A stretch of DNA of 54,646 nucleotides from the NCBI GenBank assembly GCA_937896225.1, contig CALBMZ010000091.1, positions 1 to 54,646 on the forward strand. The letters are read 5' to 3'. Position numbers and translations under genes: made by a program. The DNA is from an uncultured Alcaligenaceae bacterium. Its GTDB lineage: Bacteria; Pseudomonadota; Gammaproteobacteria; Burkholderiales; Burkholderiaceae_B. Every line of letters starts with the position of its first letter. Within the stretch, counting starts at the first letter, position 1. Below the pieces are notes generated by a model. The model had not been told where the DNA came from. It saw nothing but the letters and a program-made list of their open reading frames with translations, and searched no databases. Below are positions 1 through 11,293 of the stretch, in pieces.

Positions 1-9
1 GGGGTAAAA

Positions 10-438
10 GTGTTTCAAGGTAGCAGCGCGCTCACTCTCGATGCAAAAGGCCGGGTCAATATACCGACTCGGCATCGTGACGCCTTGAGTGAACTCGCGC
101 ATGGCCGCCTCACGATTACCCGTCATCCAGACGGTTGTTTATTGATTTACCCGCGTCCTGAGTGGGAAATTAAGCGTGATCAAATTGCCGCATTCCCGAT
201 CCAGGCGCGTGGTTTGCAGCGATTATTGCTAGGTAATGCGCAAGACGTTGAGATTGATACATCTGGGCGAGTATTGATTGCGCCCGAGTTGCGTTCGGCT
301 GCCAACCTTGATCGTGACACTATGCTGCTGGGTATGGGTGCGCACTTTGAGCTTTGGGATGCGGCTGCCTTAGCTAAGCGCGAAGCTGAAGACCTGTCAG
401 CTGGGTTGCCAGAAGCCCTAAACCAATTTTCCTTTTAA
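10..438 (+). CDS. mraZ: MraZ, transcriptional regulator of the dcw cluster
   Basis: This 142-residue protein is the usual first gene of the dcw cluster. MraZ is a ring-forming DNA-binding protein that controls transcription of division and wall genes. Two SpoVT/AbrB-like repeats are visible, each with the family's D-x-x-x-R signature: DAKGR near residues 12-16 and DTSGR near residues 82-86. The start is a GTG at position 10, preceded by GGGG at 1-4. Its promoter and the repeats it normally binds lie outside the window. rsmH begins 6 bases after its stop. Length and motifs are normal for the family. Confidence 0.95.
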   Translation: MFQGSSALTLDAKGRVNIPTRHRDALSELAHGRLTITRHPDGCLLIYPRPEWEIKRDQIAAFPIQARGLQRLLLGNAQDVEIDTSGRVLIAPELRSAANLDRDTMLLGMGAHFELWDAAALAKREAEDLSAGLPEALNQFSF

Positions 439-444
439 GCCCTT

Positions 445-1488
445 ATGTTCACTCATCAGTCCGTGTTGTTGAATGAAACGATCGAAGGGGTGTGCCCCAA
501 CGATAGGTTAGATGGCGTATTTGTAGATGGCACGTTTGGTCGCGGCGGGCACGCAAACGCATTACTGTCACGCTTGTCGGCTAACGCTCGCTTGATTGTG
601 ATTGACCAAGACCCACAGGCGATTGAGGTGGCCCTTGCTCTAGCGCAGTCTGATTCTCGGGTGACTGTCGTACATGCTGGTTTTGGTTTGATGCTTGAAT
701 CGTTGTCGCAGTTGGGTATAACCGCTGTTGACGGAGTGATGCTGGATCTTGGTGTGTCGTCACCACAAATTGATGATGGCGCTCGCGGTTTTTCGTTTAT
801 GCGCGATGGCCCACTTGATATGCGTATGAATACGACTCAAGGGCAAACGGCTGCCGAATGGTTAGCTGAAGCAGAAGTTGAAGAAATTAAGGGAGTGATT
901 AAAAGATATGGCGAAGAACGGTTTGCTCTTCAGATTGCAAAGGCGATTGTTGCTCGCCGCGCAACTAACCCCATCAACACCACGCTTGAACTCGCTGGGG
1001 TCGTCGCTTCCACAGTCCGTACGAGGGAAAAGGGCCAGCATCCGGCGACACGCACCTTTCAAGCTATACGGATTCACGTCAATCGCGAGCTCGAAGAGCT
1101 TGATCTCGCCCTCGAGGCAACTTTAACGTTATTGAAAACAGGCGCAAACATGGCTGTTATTAGTTTTCATTCGCTAGAAGATCGAGTTGTTAAGCAGTTT
1201 ATGGCGGCGGCGGCTCGCCCCGAAGCCGCATTAGCGCGTCTGCCCATTCGCGAATCAGAATTGCCACAACCTGTGCTTACACAGCTCAAACGTGTGCTGA
1301 CATCAGATAGCGAAATAAATACCAACACTCGCGCACGTTCTGCAGTGTTACGCATCGCAACACGAACTGCGACAGAATTGCCTGAAAAAGGCGCAAAACA
1401 GTTTTTGCCTCATGCTTTTAGAGCAGTCGAGCGCCAGACGTTAAAGCACTCTTCGTCTAAGCACTCAACCTTAAAGCGGGTGCGCTAA
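445..1488 (+). CDS. rsmH: 16S rRNA (cytosine(1402)-N(4))-methyltransferase RsmH
   Basis: RsmH (MraW) methylates N4 of C1402 in 16S rRNA using S-adenosylmethionine. The 347-residue protein opens with the typical HQSVLLNETI segment, followed by the SAM-binding stretch VDGTFGRGGHA (about residues 28-38), the LDLGVSSPQID motif (about 101-111) and ISFHSLEDR (about 239-247). These are the family hallmarks. The C-terminal about 35 residues are basic and low in complexity, as often seen. Its stop codon shares one base with the ftsL start (TAATG), so the two are likely translationally coupled. Confidence 0.97.
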   Translation: MFTHQSVLLNETIEGVCPNDRLDGVFVDGTFGRGGHANALLSRLSANARLIVIDQDPQAIEVALALAQSDSRVTVVHAGFGLMLESLSQLGITAVDGVMLDLGVSSPQIDDGARGFSFMRDGPLDMRMNTTQGQTAAEWLAEAEVEEIKGVIKRYGEERFALQIAKAIVARRATNPINTTLELAGVVASTVRTREKGQHPATRTFQAIRIHVNRELEELDLALEATLTLLKTGANMAVISFHSLEDRVVKQFMAAAARPEAALARLPIRESELPQPVLTQLKRVLTSDSEINTNTRARSAVLRIATRTATELPEKGAKQFLPHAFRAVERQTLKHSSSKHSTLKRVR

Positions 1489-1757
1489 TGGGACGAACCA
1501 ATCTTGTACTGGCTTTAATTTTAATGCTGTCTGCGCTGTCTTTAGTTACCGCACGGTATCAAGCTAGGCAGCTATTTATGCAAAACGAGCAATTTAAGTC
1601 TCAGGCACGAGAGCTTGACATTGATTGGCGTCGGCTACAAATTGAGCGCGCTGAGTGGTCTCGCAATGCTCGTGTAGATCAGCTGGCAAGAGAAGAGTTA
1701 AAGATGGTGCCAATTGTGCCTGAGCGCACAATTTATATCAGGGGGAATATGCCTTGA
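1488..1757 (+). CDS. ftsL: Cell division protein FtsL
   Basis: FtsL is a small bitopic membrane protein of the FtsQ-FtsL-FtsB complex, which activates septal wall synthesis by FtsWI. The 89-residue sequence has a short cytoplasmic start, one membrane segment at about residues 4-22, and then a helical, charged periplasmic part that could form a coiled coil. Sequence conservation in this family is low. The call rests on size, topology and position between rsmH and ftsI. The ATG overlaps the rsmH stop by one base, and the end overlaps the ftsI start. Confidence 0.9.
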   Translation: MGRTNLVLALILMLSALSLVTARYQARQLFMQNEQFKSQARELDIDWRRLQIERAEWSRNARVDQLAREELKMVPIVPERTIYIRGNMP

Positions 1758-3484
1758 AGCGTGTGCCTTTCTTTAATAACCCAATAAAAAAAGTGGCCTT
1801 CCCAATGTGGCGAGGCCGTTTAGTATTAAGTGTATTGGCAGTTGCATTTTTAACACTACTAGGACGAGCGGTTTACTTACAAGGTATTCATGGCGACTTC
1901 TTGCAAGAGCAGGGTGGTAAGCGTTACGAGCGAACTATTACCTTACCTGCGAGCCGCGGTAAGGTGCTTGACCGTCAAGGTGTTGTGTTGGCAGCAAGCA
2001 TTCCAGCACGCGCTATTTGGGCAATACCGGAAGATGCAAATGAGGCCAAGATTGAGCAGATTCAAGCTTTAGCCAAATTGCTTGATACAACTGAAAAAGA
2101 TATTCGAGCCTTGCTAGAAAACGAAGATAAGTCTTTTGTGTATTTGCGTCGTCAAGTGCCATTAGAGGTCGCTAAGAAAATAAGTGCATTAGGTATGCCG
2201 GGTGTGCATCAGTTGCCCGAAACCCTGCGCTTCTACCCTGAAGGTGAAGTTACAGCCCACATCGTGGGCTTCAATGATTTAGATGATAAAGGTCAAGAGG
2301 GTATTGAGCTTGCCTATGACAGCCGGTTGTCTGGTCAGCCGGGTAGTCGTCGTGTCATTAAAGATCGCCTGGGGCGCGTCATTGAAGATGTGCGCGAAGT
2401 GAACGTACCAGTAAATGGGGCAGATTTAACGCTCTCAATCGATACCCGAATTCAATATCAAACTTATAAAGCGTTAGAAGAGGCTGTTGCCCTAAACAAA
2501 GCAAAAAGTGGTGCCGCTGTTGTTGTTGATGTTAAAACGGGCGAAATTTTAGCGTTGGCAAACTTTCCTACTTTTGATCCGAATGATCGCCAAACCATGC
2601 GCGGCCCAGGTATGCGCAACAGCGCCTTAGCTGATACGTTTGAGCCAGGCTCTATTTTGAAGCCCTTCACGGTAGGTTTGGCGCTAGAGCTGCAACGCAT
2701 AACATTAGATACTAAATTTAATACGGGTAATGGCAGATTTAATTATCAAGGTGCCACCATTAACGATGTCACAAAGAATGGTGTCATTGATGCACGAGGT
2801 GTCATCATGCGCTCAAGCAACATTGGTATGACACTCATTTCAGAAAAACTACAAGCTAAAGAAATGTGGGGTCGATTTACAGAATTGGGTTTTGGGCAAC
2901 CCCCTCAAATTGATTACCCAGGTACGACTGCAGGCAGACTGCGTCCGTGGGAAAAATGGCGCCTTATTGAAAAGGCAACCATGGCTTATGGTTATGGTAT
3001 TTCTACATCGTTGCTGCAAGTTGCGAGGGCCTACACAGCGTTTGCAAGAGAGGGCGACATGGTCAACTTAACAATGATTAAGCGTGACAACAGCCCTGCT
3101 TCAGTTCGCATCTACCCACCCGCTATTGCCAATGAAGTTAGGTCAATGCTTGAGGGGGCTGCAGGCCCCGAGGGTGCGAAACTGGCACAAGTGAGTGGTT
3201 ATCGCGTTGCTGGTAAAAGCGGTACGGCTCGAAAAATTGTAAATGGAGCATATAGCACCAAATTCTATCGTGGCTCATTCGTTGGTTTCGCGCCCGTATC
3301 AGACCCCCGAATCGTCGTGGCTGTGAGTATTAATGAACCCAGCGCTGGACACTATTATGGGGGTCGAGTGGCAGCACCGGTTTATGCATCAATCGTCGGA
3401 AGCGCATTGCGAGTGCTGGGTGTGCAACCAGACGCACCTTTTGAATCAACCGTGGTGGCGCAAACAGGCGGTGCGCAAAGATGA
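1754..3484 (+). CDS. ftsI: Peptidoglycan D,D-transpeptidase FtsI (PBP3)
   Basis: FtsI cross-links septal peptidoglycan and works with the glycosyltransferase FtsW. The 576-residue protein has a short cytoplasmic tail, one membrane anchor at about residues 22-42, a PBP dimerisation domain and a C-terminal transpeptidase domain. The catalytic motifs are visible: S-I-L-K with the acylated serine at residue 300, S-S-N at 354-356 and K-S-G-T at 488-491. Their spacing matches E. coli PBP3. The start is a TTG at 1754 overlapping the ftsL stop (TTGA), supported by a GGGGG ribosome-binding site at 1741-1745. An ATG at 1805 would remove part of the cytoplasmic tail and is less likely. Confidence 0.96.
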   Translation: MKRVPFFNNPIKKVAFPMWRGRLVLSVLAVAFLTLLGRAVYLQGIHGDFLQEQGGKRYERTITLPASRGKVLDRQGVVLAASIPARAIWAIPEDANEAKIEQIQALAKLLDTTEKDIRALLENEDKSFVYLRRQVPLEVAKKISALGMPGVHQLPETLRFYPEGEVTAHIVGFNDLDDKGQEGIELAYDSRLSGQPGSRRVIKDRLGRVIEDVREVNVPVNGADLTLSIDTRIQYQTYKALEEAVALNKAKSGAAVVVDVKTGEILALANFPTFDPNDRQTMRGPGMRNSALADTFEPGSILKPFTVGLALELQRITLDTKFNTGNGRFNYQGATINDVTKNGVIDARGVIMRSSNIGMTLISEKLQAKEMWGRFTELGFGQPPQIDYPGTTAGRLRPWEKWRLIEKATMAYGYGISTSLLQVARAYTAFAREGDMVNLTMIKRDNSPASVRIYPPAIANEVRSMLEGAAGPEGAKLAQVSGYRVAGKSGTARKIVNGAYSTKFYRGSFVGFAPVSDPRIVVAVSINEPSAGHYYGGRVAAPVYASIVGSALRVLGVQPDAPFESTVVAQTGGAQR

Positions 3485-6336
3485 AATTATTCGCCACTTT
3501 GCAGGCTTTTATAGACAACTTGCGCGACAGCGTGTCAGCCGATGCGCAGTGGCATCTCGATTCGCGAGCTATAAAAAAGGGCGACGTGTTTATAGCCGTG
3601 CCAGGTTTACAGGCAAATGGGCAAGAGTTTATAAATGTTGCGCTCGCTTCAGGGGCAAGTTATGTACTGTGTCATGAACAAACTTCTAGTCAATCTAACG
3701 TCTCGTCAAGCATACGGGTTAGACAAGAAAAAAATGTTTGGTTTGTTCAGGGCTTGGTTGAGCAATTGGGTGAGTTAGCGAGCGCTTGGTACGGTGAGCC
3801 CTCTAAACAACTCAAGATCATTGCATTGACGGGTACAAATGGCAAAACCAGTTGCACTCAGTGGTTGACTCAAACACTTGGCAATCTTGGGCATCAAGTG
3901 GGTGCAATCGGTACGTTAGGTGTCACAACTTTAAATGGTCTGCAGCAGCATGGCGCATTGACGACGCCCGATGTGATTTCAGTCCATCGTCAGCTGGCAA
4001 CGTTTGTGGCACAAGGTGCAGAGTATGTTGTGATGGAAGCTTCATCAATTGGGCTTGATCAAGGTCGACTGAATGGCGTCAATATTCAATGGGCTGGGTT
4101 TTTAAACTTAACGCATGATCATTTAGATTATCACGGTGATATGCAAAGCTATGCAAATGCCAAGGCTTTGTTGTTTCAACGTCAAACGTTAAATGGGGTG
4201 GTGATCAATCAAGATGACCCATACGCAGACGCCATGATTAAAGCGTGCAAAGCACCAGTCCTATTTTTTGGTATAGCTGCTAACGCAGCGGTTCAAGCGC
4301 AGCATGTGACAGGCAATCAGGCAGGCATTGGTTTTGATCTGTCTATAAATAACGAAGCGGCACCAATCGAGTTACCATTTTTTGGTGCTCACAATGTCTC
4401 AAACGTATTGTGTGTCGCAAGCATGCTTCACCTTCTCGGGTTTGGTTTTGAACAAATTGTGGCGTCCCTGCGGGTTCTCAAAGCGGTGCCCGGTCGAATG
4501 GAGTCTGTTTTTTCACCAATTGAGTCAATCGATCAGCAACCTCTGGTGCTGGTTGATTTTGCCCACACACCCGACGCCTTAGCTCATGTTTTAAATACTT
4601 CACGTGTCATGGCAGAGCAGCGTCAGGGTCGTCTTTGGTGTGTATTGGGTTGTGGTGGCGACAGAGATGTGACTAAACGATCCGTCATGGGTGAGATTGC
4701 CAGTTTAAAGGCTGACCACATTCTGGTAACAAGCGACAACCCACGCAGTGAGTCACCTGATTCGATTATTCAACAGATCATGATGGGGGTTAAATCTCAA
4801 GTCAATAATGAAGACGTATCTGCTCGCATCATTAGCGATCGTGCACTCGCTATATTGCGTGGTGTACTAGACGCTGCTCCAAATGACGTCATCGTCATTG
4901 CGGGTAAAGGCCACGAGACAGGGCAAGAAACGAAGGGTGTCACGCACCCATTCGACGATAGACAGTGGGCCGCGGCGGGTTTGCTTTTGCGACAATCGCC
5001 TAGATTTGAAACCGATTCAAGAGCGCTTACAGCTGGTTCCGTATTCATAGCGATTAAAGGTGATCAGTTTGATGGGCACGCTTATTTGTCACAGGTTCAG
5101 CAATCTGGTGCAACGACTGCCATTGTGAATGAAGTGAATCATGAGGTGGCGTTGCCACAAATTGCGCTGGGCAATACACGTCAAGCGCTGATTAGCTTGG
5201 CTACAGCTTGGCGGCAATGCTTCAATATACCCGTTATAGGTGTCACGGGCAGCAATGGAAAAACCACAACGAAAGAAATGATTGCGTCAGTTTTGTCGAC
5301 TGCTTTGGGAAAAGAGAGTTACTTAGCGACGCAGGGAAATTTAAACAATGAATTAGGTGTGCCTTTGACCGTGTTGCGTTTAAGTCGCCATCATCGTGCA
5401 GCAGTGATTGAGTTGGGTATGAATCACCCAGGTGAAATTGCTCATATTGCACAGTGCGCACAACCCAATATAGGTTTGGTGTTGAATGCGCAGCGTGAAC
5501 ATCAAGAGTTTATGCAGTCGGTACAAGCGGTTGCACACGAAAACGGTGGAGTATTGACATACTTGTTAGCGGGTGGGGTGGCTGTTTTTCCAGCAGCTGA
5601 TACGTATTCGGAGTTATGGCAAACCATGAGCAAGGGTCACAAAACTCTGACTTTTGGTCATGATCAATCGGCGTCGTTTAAAGTAAGTGAAGTCAAGCCT
5701 TCGCAACGGGGTGGTCACACTTTTTCACTTAATACGCCTGATGGTCAAGTTGCCATGAATTTGCCAGTACCCGGTGTGCACAACATTATGAACGCCACGG
5801 CAGCGTGCGCATGTGCCTGGGCAGCTGGCATATCACTACAAAATATGGCACTTGCCTTAGAAACCTTTGGTGCAGTTAAAGGCAGAATGCAGGTGCATCA
5901 TTTGTCAAATAATCAACTTCTCATAGATGACACCTATAACGCCAACCCCGACTCGGTTCGAGCAGCAATTGATGTCTTGGTGGCCCTACCTGCGCCTAGG
6001 CTGTTAGTGCTAGGTGATATGGGTGAAGTGGGCCATGAAACAGCCGCTATGCATGCAGAGGTAGGCCATTATGCCAAGCAGTCTGGTGTGAACCACTTGC
6101 TGGCGATGGGGCAAGACACGCGTTATACGGTTGAGGCTTTTGGGGCAGAAGCCCATCTATTAGCCACACCAGAAGAAATCTGCGTTGAAATGATGAAGCG
6201 TACACCGCAATCCATACTTGTCAAAGGGTCACGGTTCATGAAGATGGAGCGTGTCATTAATCAGTTTCTGCGCGCGCAACAACTAAAACAAGCCCAGCTT
6301 ATGACAGGTAAAGTGGGAGAAAAACATGCTGTATGA
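3481..6336 (+). CDS. murE-murF: Bifunctional MurE-MurF fusion (meso-DAP ligase / D-Ala-D-Ala ligase)
   Basis: This single 951-residue reading frame carries two Mur ligases. Residues 1 to about 500 are MurE, which adds meso-diaminopimelate to UDP-MurNAc-L-Ala-D-Glu. They include the ATP loop TGTNGKT at 117-123 and the DNPR motif at 419-422 that marks meso-DAP specificity. From about residue 505 the sequence is MurF, which adds D-Ala-D-Ala, with its own ATP loop TGSNGKT at 589-595. There is almost no linker: MurE's last helix runs directly into the MurF motif FETDSRAL at about 509-516. Such fusions are known in Bordetella and other Alcaligenaceae. The ATG overlaps the ftsI stop (ATGA). No stop or frameshift separates the two halves, so this is a true fusion. 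Confidence 0.96.
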   Translation: MKLFATLQAFIDNLRDSVSADAQWHLDSRAIKKGDVFIAVPGLQANGQEFINVALASGASYVLCHEQTSSQSNVSSSIRVRQEKNVWFVQGLVEQLGELASAWYGEPSKQLKIIALTGTNGKTSCTQWLTQTLGNLGHQVGAIGTLGVTTLNGLQQHGALTTPDVISVHRQLATFVAQGAEYVVMEASSIGLDQGRLNGVNIQWAGFLNLTHDHLDYHGDMQSYANAKALLFQRQTLNGVVINQDDPYADAMIKACKAPVLFFGIAANAAVQAQHVTGNQAGIGFDLSINNEAAPIELPFFGAHNVSNVLCVASMLHLLGFGFEQIVASLRVLKAVPGRMESVFSPIESIDQQPLVLVDFAHTPDALAHVLNTSRVMAEQRQGRLWCVLGCGGDRDVTKRSVMGEIASLKADHILVTSDNPRSESPDSIIQQIMMGVKSQVNNEDVSARIISDRALAILRGVLDAAPNDVIVIAGKGHETGQETKGVTHPFDDRQWAAAGLLLRQSPRFETDSRALTAGSVFIAIKGDQFDGHAYLSQVQQSGATTAIVNEVNHEVALPQIALGNTRQALISLATAWRQCFNIPVIGVTGSNGKTTTKEMIASVLSTALGKESYLATQGNLNNELGVPLTVLRLSRHHRAAVIELGMNHPGEIAHIAQCAQPNIGLVLNAQREHQEFMQSVQAVAHENGGVLTYLLAGGVAVFPAADTYSELWQTMSKGHKTLTFGHDQSASFKVSEVKPSQRGGHTFSLNTPDGQVAMNLPVPGVHNIMNATAACACAWAAGISLQNMALALETFGAVKGRMQVHHLSNNQLLIDDTYNANPDSVRAAIDVLVALPAPRLLVLGDMGEVGHETAAMHAEVGHYAKQSGVNHLLAMGQDTRYTVEAFGAEAHLLATPEEICVEMMKRTPQSILVKGSRFMKMERVINQFLRAQQLKQAQLMTGKVGEKHAV

Positions 6337-7498
6337 ATTATTCAGCTGGATTGCTGAGAATCATAACAGTAGATTTTCTGTATTTGAATACATTACTTTA
6401 CGTGCAGTGTTGGCGTGCGCCACAGCATTATTGATTGGCTTAGTTGCAGGCCCCAGCGTGATACGTAAACTAGCAGCTTTGAAAATCGGTCAAGCTGTCC
6501 GTCAAAATGGTCCACAAACACACTTAGTTAAAACGGGCACGCCCACCATGGGTGGTGTGCTCATTCTCATTTCAATTGGCGTGAGCACGCTACTGTGGGC
6601 GGATTGGCGCAATCGTTTTGTATGGGTCGTACTGATCGTGACATTTGGTTTTGGGTTGATTGGTTGGTTAGATGACTATCGTAAAGTGGTGTACAGGGAC
6701 CCAGAGGGTATGCCTGCACGCCAAAAGTTTTTTTGGCAAGCCATTATTGGATTGTTGGCATCGGTGTACTTGGCTTTTGCTATTTCAGCCCCTGCTAATG
6801 CCGACTTATGGCCTTTGTTTCGCGACTGGGTGGCGAGTGGTTTGACGATGCAGTTGCCTAATCGGGCTGATTTGATTGTGCCTTTCTTTAAAAGTATCAG
6901 TTACCCACTAGGCGTATTTGGTTTTGTCGCACTAAGTTGGTTTGTCATTGTGGGTACCAGTAACGCGGTGAACTTAACCGACGGTCTTGATGGCTTAGCC
7001 ATTATGCCAACCGTCATGGTTGGTGCAGCTTTGGGTATATTTGCATACGTTGTTGGGCGTGTAGATTATTCAAAATACTTATTATTTCCCTACATACCGG
7101 GTGCGGGCGAACTCATGATCTTGTGTGCCGCACTAGCCGGGGCGGGGTTAGCCTTCCTTTGGTTTAATGCCTATCCCGCACAAGTCTTTATGGGTGATGT
7201 AGGTGCTTTAGCGCTGGGCGGTATGCTGGGCACTATTGCTATTATTGTGCGTCAAGAAATTGTCCTGTTTATTATGGGCGGTGTGTTTGTTGTCGAGACC
7301 TTATCGGTCATGCTTCAGGTGGGTTGGTATAAGTACACCAAACGAAAATTTGGTACGGGGCGGCGCATTTTTCACATGGCGCCTTTGCATCACCACTTTG
7401 AAGTGAAGGGGTGGAAAGAAACGCAAGTAGTTGTGCGCTTCTGGATCATCAGCATGATGTTGGTGTTAATTGGCTTATCGGCACTCAAAATAAGATGA
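6326..7498 (+). CDS. mraY: Phospho-N-acetylmuramoyl-pentapeptide-transferase MraY
   Basis: MraY transfers phospho-MurNAc-pentapeptide from UDP to undecaprenyl phosphate, making lipid I at the inner membrane. The 390-residue protein is polytopic, with about ten hydrophobic segments. It shows the family's GTPTMGG near residues 72-78, the metal/catalytic pair in GWLDDYRK near 112-119, the [10 protein letters not shown] stretch near 216-225, the [12 protein letters not shown] segment and the C-terminal histidine motif PLHHHFE. The ATG lies inside the last 11 bases of murE-murF, and the end overlaps murD by ATGA. Confidence 0.97.
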   Translation: MLYELFSWIAENHNSRFSVFEYITLRAVLACATALLIGLVAGPSVIRKLAALKIGQAVRQNGPQTHLVKTGTPTMGGVLILISIGVSTLLWADWRNRFVWVVLIVTFGFGLIGWLDDYRKVVYRDPEGMPARQKFFWQAIIGLLASVYLAFAISAPANADLWPLFRDWVASGLTMQLPNRADLIVPFFKSISYPLGVFGFVALSWFVIVGTSNAVNLTDGLDGLAIMPTVMVGAALGIFAYVVGRVDYSKYLLFPYIPGAGELMILCAALAGAGLAFLWFNAYPAQVFMGDVGALALGGMLGTIAIIVRQEIVLFIMGGVFVVETLSVMLQVGWYKYTKRKFGTGRRIFHMAPLHHHFEVKGWKETQVVVRFWIISMMLVLIGLSALKIR

Positions 7499-9030
7499 CC
7501 AACTTGACCCCTGAAACCTTCGCTCTTGTCACGCGCACACTCATTCTCGGACTGGGTGAAACGGGTGACGCGTCGGCACGTTGGTTAGCTCGTTGTCAAA
7601 AGCCGCTAAGGCTAGCCGATACGCGTGCCAATCCAACGGGTATGGTGGCATTGCAAGAAGCAATGGCTCAGCATGATGTCGAATGGGCCTTAGGCCAAAC
7701 TGATTTATCAATAGACCTACTTGAGAATATTGACGCTGTGGTCATCAGCCCCGGATTATCGCCACATCATGCACCCGTTCTCGAATTATTAAATGCAGCT
7801 CGCAGCAAAGGTATAGAGGTTATTGGAGAAATCGAACTTTTTGCACGCGCCTTAACGAGATTAAAAGCAGAACAAAACTACCAACCATTCGTGCTTGGTG
7901 TGACCGGTACAAACGGAAAAACAACTGTTACGGCACTGACTCGTCATATGCTGGAAGCAGCAGGCATTTTTGCTAAAGCTGCTGGAAATATTGGTCCTAG
8001 CGCATTAACTGCATTGATGCAGGCTTTAGATGCTAAGGCTTTGCCACAGGCTTGGGTGCTAGAGTTATCAAGTTTTCAGTTACACACGACCCAATCTTTG
8101 CAGTTTGATGCAAGCGTTGTCTTAAATGTGACACAAGATCATCTTGATTGGCACCTCAATATGCACGACTATGCCGCTGAGAAGGCGCGTATATTCAAAT
8201 ACAGTGCCGTTCAAATCGTTAATCGTGATGATCCAATTGTCATGGACATGATTGATTCTATCGAAGCCCAAACTGTTCGTTCGTTTGGTCGTGATGCCCC
8301 AATTTATTGTCACGATTTAGGCGTAACTCATGAACAATCCGTGCGTTGGTTGGTAAGTGCTGAGCCCCTAGACTTTGAAGATGAACCTAGTCCAGTCAGT
8401 CGTCGTAAAAAAAATGCGCCAGCGCCCACTCGTCAGGCGGGCCGTGTTTTACAGTTGATGCCGGTTGATGCTCTGAAATTGGTTGGCATGCACAACGCTA
8501 TGAATGTATTGGCGGCCCTTCAGTTAGGCCGTTGTGTGGGAGCAGGTTGGGCGCCTATGCTCAGAAGCGCTGTCGAATACTTGGGTGAACCCCATCGCAT
8601 GCGATTTGTTCGAACCGTTCAAGAAATAGACTTTTACAACGACAGTAAAGGCACCAATGTGGGCGCCACATTGGCCGGTATTGAAGGCCTTGATAGACGC
8701 ATGATTTTGATAGCTGGCGGCTTGACAAAAGGGCAAGATCTAACGCCCCTTTTGCCAGTCATCTTAACGTTGGTCAAAGCGGTCGTTCTGATTGGTCAAG
8801 ATGCCCCACTTTTTGATGCATTGTTTGCAGGCCATCAGATCTCATTTGAGCATGCGTGCGATATGAATGAGGCGGTTGCCAAAGCGTATGCCGCTTCACA
8901 AGCAGGCGATGCAATTGTTTTATCACCCGCTTGCGCCAGTTTTGATATGTTTAAAAACTATCCTCATCGTGGTGAGATGTTTATAGATGCTGTGAATGAG
9001 TTGGCTCTGTCGCGCGGAGAAGTCGTATGA
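7495..9030 (+). CDS. murD: UDP-N-acetylmuramoylalanine--D-glutamate ligase MurD
   Basis: MurD adds D-glutamate to UDP-MurNAc-L-Ala in the cytoplasm. The start chosen is the ATG at 7495 that overlaps the mraY stop (ATGA); the frame stays open another 28 codons upstream, but that stretch lies inside mraY and looks like out-of-frame translation. The resulting 511 residues hold the N-terminal Rossmann-like domain (LILGLGETG near 17-25), the ATP loop TGTNGKT at 137-143, [10 protein letters not shown] in the central domain and the C-terminal [10 protein letters not shown] motif. The protein is longer than E. coli MurD (about 440) because of an insertion near residues 290-320 rich in E, P, R and K. 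Confidence 0.95.
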   Translation: MTNLTPETFALVTRTLILGLGETGDASARWLARCQKPLRLADTRANPTGMVALQEAMAQHDVEWALGQTDLSIDLLENIDAVVISPGLSPHHAPVLELLNAARSKGIEVIGEIELFARALTRLKAEQNYQPFVLGVTGTNGKTTVTALTRHMLEAAGIFAKAAGNIGPSALTALMQALDAKALPQAWVLELSSFQLHTTQSLQFDASVVLNVTQDHLDWHLNMHDYAAEKARIFKYSAVQIVNRDDPIVMDMIDSIEAQTVRSFGRDAPIYCHDLGVTHEQSVRWLVSAEPLDFEDEPSPVSRRKKNAPAPTRQAGRVLQLMPVDALKLVGMHNAMNVLAALQLGRCVGAGWAPMLRSAVEYLGEPHRMRFVRTVQEIDFYNDSKGTNVGATLAGIEGLDRRMILIAGGLTKGQDLTPLLPVILTLVKAVVLIGQDAPLFDALFAGHQISFEHACDMNEAVAKAYAASQAGDAIVLSPACASFDMFKNYPHRGEMFIDAVNELALSRGEVV

Positions 9031-10220
9031 GCTTTGCTGCCTCACTTACTCAAAGTAGTACGACTGTGAACCCCAATCGTACGCAAATGCGGCTATACGA
9101 CATAGCATTGATTGTGGCATCTGGCGCGCTCATTGCAATGGGTTTATTGATGGTTTATTCAGCATCAATTGCATTGGCTGATGGCCCCAAGTATGCAAGC
9201 TATGGCCGATACTTCTTTGTTATGAGGCATTCGATTTTTGTAACAATTGGTATTTTGTTGGCCTTTGGCGTGTGGACTATTCCATTGTCTTGGTGGCAAA
9301 AAATGACTTTGCCCTTATTCGTTTTCACCGTAATTTTGTTAATGCTTGTTTTTATGCCAGGTATTGGTCGAGAGGTAAATGGTGCAAAACGTTGGTTGTT
9401 TTTAGGCCCTATTAACTTTCAACCCTCAGAGCTCATGAAGTTAGTGTCTGTTTTGTTCGCTGCTGGTTATGTCTTGCGTAAACAACATCAAATGCATAGT
9501 TTTGTAAATGGATTTTTGCCCATGGCTTTTGCTATGGGCTTTGTAGGACTGTTGCTTTTGCTCGAGCCCGACTTAGGCGCTCTCATTGTGATCATGTCTA
9601 TCTCAATGGGTATTCTATTTTTGGGTGGTATTAACGCTAAAGTTTTTTCAGCTTTAGTCGTGGTCTTAATGTCGATGTTTTTGCTACTCATTTGGGCCTC
9701 GCCTTGGCGTCGCGCCCGATTATTTGCCTATCTTGACCCTTGGGATGATGCCAATATGTATGGCAGTGCATACCAATTGTCGCACTCATTAATCGCTATA
9801 GGTCGAGGTGAGTGGTTCGGCGTTGGTCTGGGTTCAAGTGTTGAAAAATTACATTACTTACCTGAAGCGCACACCGATTTTATTATGTCAGTGATTGGTG
9901 AAGAGTTGGGTTTTGCCGGCATTGCTTTAGTCGTAGTCCTTTTCGCAATCGTAGTTTGGCGAGCATTTGAAATTGGTCGTCAGGCCATCGCACTTGATCG
10001 TGTATTTAACGGATTGGTTGCACAAGGGATTGGTATTTGGTTTGCTGTGCAGGCATTTATCAATATTGGTGTTTGCTTAGGCTTGTTGCCCACTAAGGGT
10101 TTAACGTTGCCTTTGGTGAGTTATGGCGGATCAGGGGTTGTGATGAATTTAGTTGCACTTGCCTTAATTGCACGTGCTGATTATGAAAACAGATCGTTGA
10201 TGTGTGGGGGGCGAGCATGA
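9027..10220 (+). CDS. ftsW: Peptidoglycan glycosyltransferase FtsW (SEDS family)
   Basis: FtsW polymerises septal glycan strands from lipid II, partnered with FtsI. The 397-residue protein has a cytoplasmic tail of about 25 residues followed by ten likely membrane segments. SEDS features are visible: GREVNGAKRWL near residues 114-124, FQPSELMKL near 131-139, and SYGGSG near 369-374. Its start overlaps the murD stop (ATGA). The end overlaps the murG start, with the G-rich end of ftsW doubling as the murG ribosome-binding site. Confidence 0.96.
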   Translation: MSFAASLTQSSTTVNPNRTQMRLYDIALIVASGALIAMGLLMVYSASIALADGPKYASYGRYFFVMRHSIFVTIGILLAFGVWTIPLSWWQKMTLPLFVFTVILLMLVFMPGIGREVNGAKRWLFLGPINFQPSELMKLVSVLFAAGYVLRKQHQMHSFVNGFLPMAFAMGFVGLLLLLEPDLGALIVIMSISMGILFLGGINAKVFSALVVVLMSMFLLLIWASPWRRARLFAYLDPWDDANMYGSAYQLSHSLIAIGRGEWFGVGLGSSVEKLHYLPEAHTDFIMSVIGEELGFAGIALVVVLFAIVVWRAFEIGRQAIALDRVFNGLVAQGIGIWFAVQAFINIGVCLGLLPTKGLTLPLVSYGGSGVVMNLVALALIARADYENRSLMCGGRA

Positions 10221-11293
10221 CAGCTCAACCTATCGCATGGGTGATGGCGGGCGGCACGGGCGGTCACATTATGCCCGGTTTGGCTGTGGCAGAGCTGCTA
10301 ACGCAACAGGGCTGGTTGATTTGTTGGGTAGGCAACCCCCAAAAGATGGAAGGTAAACTCGTCGAGAAAGCAGGCTATCAAATGGTTCCTGTATATTTTT
10401 CAGGCGTAAGAGGTAAGGGATGGCGAGATTTAGTTAAAGCGCCCTTTGCGTTAATAAAAGCTTGTTTAACCGTTTGGCAAGCGATGTCAGCACAGCGTCC
10501 AAAGGTCGTGTTGGGTATGGGGGGTTATGTTGCCATGCCCGGCGGAATCGTGTCTTGGTTACGGGGTGTGCCTCTTGTGTTGCATGAACAAAATGCGGTA
10601 GCTGGCATGACCAATCGTTGGCTTGCTAAGCTCGCACGAGTAGTGTTGTCAGGTTTTCCGAATGCTATTGCTGGGGCTGAGGTTGTGGGCAACCCAGTTA
10701 GGGCCTCAATGTTGAAAATTGATGCACCAGCAATAAGATATCGGTCCCGTGAAGGTCCCCTAAAGATACTGGTTGTCGGCGGTAGCTTGGGTGCAGCTGC
10801 TTTAAATAAAGTGGTGCCTGAAGCTATCGCAAAAATACCTGTTTTGCAACGCCCAATTGTGACGCATCAAGCGGGTAGTCAACATGTTGAGTCTTTAAAA
10901 TTGGCATATCAGCAGGCGCAAGTTGACGCAACGTGCACCGATTTTATAGATGATATGGCGGCTTCTATGTCGCAAGCCGATTTAATGATTTGCCGAGCTG
11001 GGGCAATGACCGTAGCAGAAGTAGCTGCTGTAGGTGTAGCCGCATTATTTGTGCCTTTTCCTCATGCTGTTGATGATCACCAAACAGACAACGCCAATTA
11101 CTTAGCTAAGCAAGATGCAGCATGGCTCTGTCAGCAAACACAATTAACGCCAGATTGGTTGTTAGGTTGGTTGAACGATTGCAAGCGTCAACAATTAGAA
11201 ACATTTGCCACGCGTGCTCACACTTGTGCCAAAACAGATGCTGCACAAAAAATTGCACAACGATGTGTCTCAGTGAGTGGGGTGCAAGCATGA
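10217..11293 (+). CDS. murG: Undecaprenyldiphospho-muramoylpentapeptide beta-N-acetylglucosaminyltransferase MurG
   Basis: MurG adds GlcNAc to lipid I to give lipid II on the cytoplasmic face of the inner membrane. I chose the ATG at 10217 because it overlaps the ftsW stop (ATGA) and follows a GGGGGG tract at 10206-10211. A GTG at 10202 would add five residues and has no such support. The 358-residue protein starts with the glycine-rich donor loop [14 protein letters not shown]. It also contains HEQNAVAG near 127-134, a second glycine-rich loop VVGGSLGA in the C-terminal domain, and [10 protein letters not shown] near 260, all typical of MurG (GT28). Confidence 0.96.
   Translation: MTAQPIAWVMAGGTGGHIMPGLAVAELLTQQGWLICWVGNPQKMEGKLVEKAGYQMVPVYFSGVRGKGWRDLVKAPFALIKACLTVWQAMSAQRPKVVLGMGGYVAMPGGIVSWLRGVPLVLHEQNAVAGMTNRWLAKLARVVLSGFPNAIAGAEVVGNPVRASMLKIDAPAIRYRSREGPLKILVVGGSLGAAALNKVVPEAIAKIPVLQRPIVTHQAGSQHVESLKLAYQQAQVDATCTDFIDDMAASMSQADLMICRAGAMTVAEVAAVGVAALFVPFPHAVDDHQTDNANYLAKQDAAWLCQQTQLTPDWLLGWLNDCKRQQLETFATRAHTCAKTDAAQKIAQRCVSVSGVQA

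Noticed and set aside
3333-3677. A 114-codon frame across the ftsI-murEF junction
   Set aside because: It overlaps two conserved genes in another frame and has no recognisable domain.
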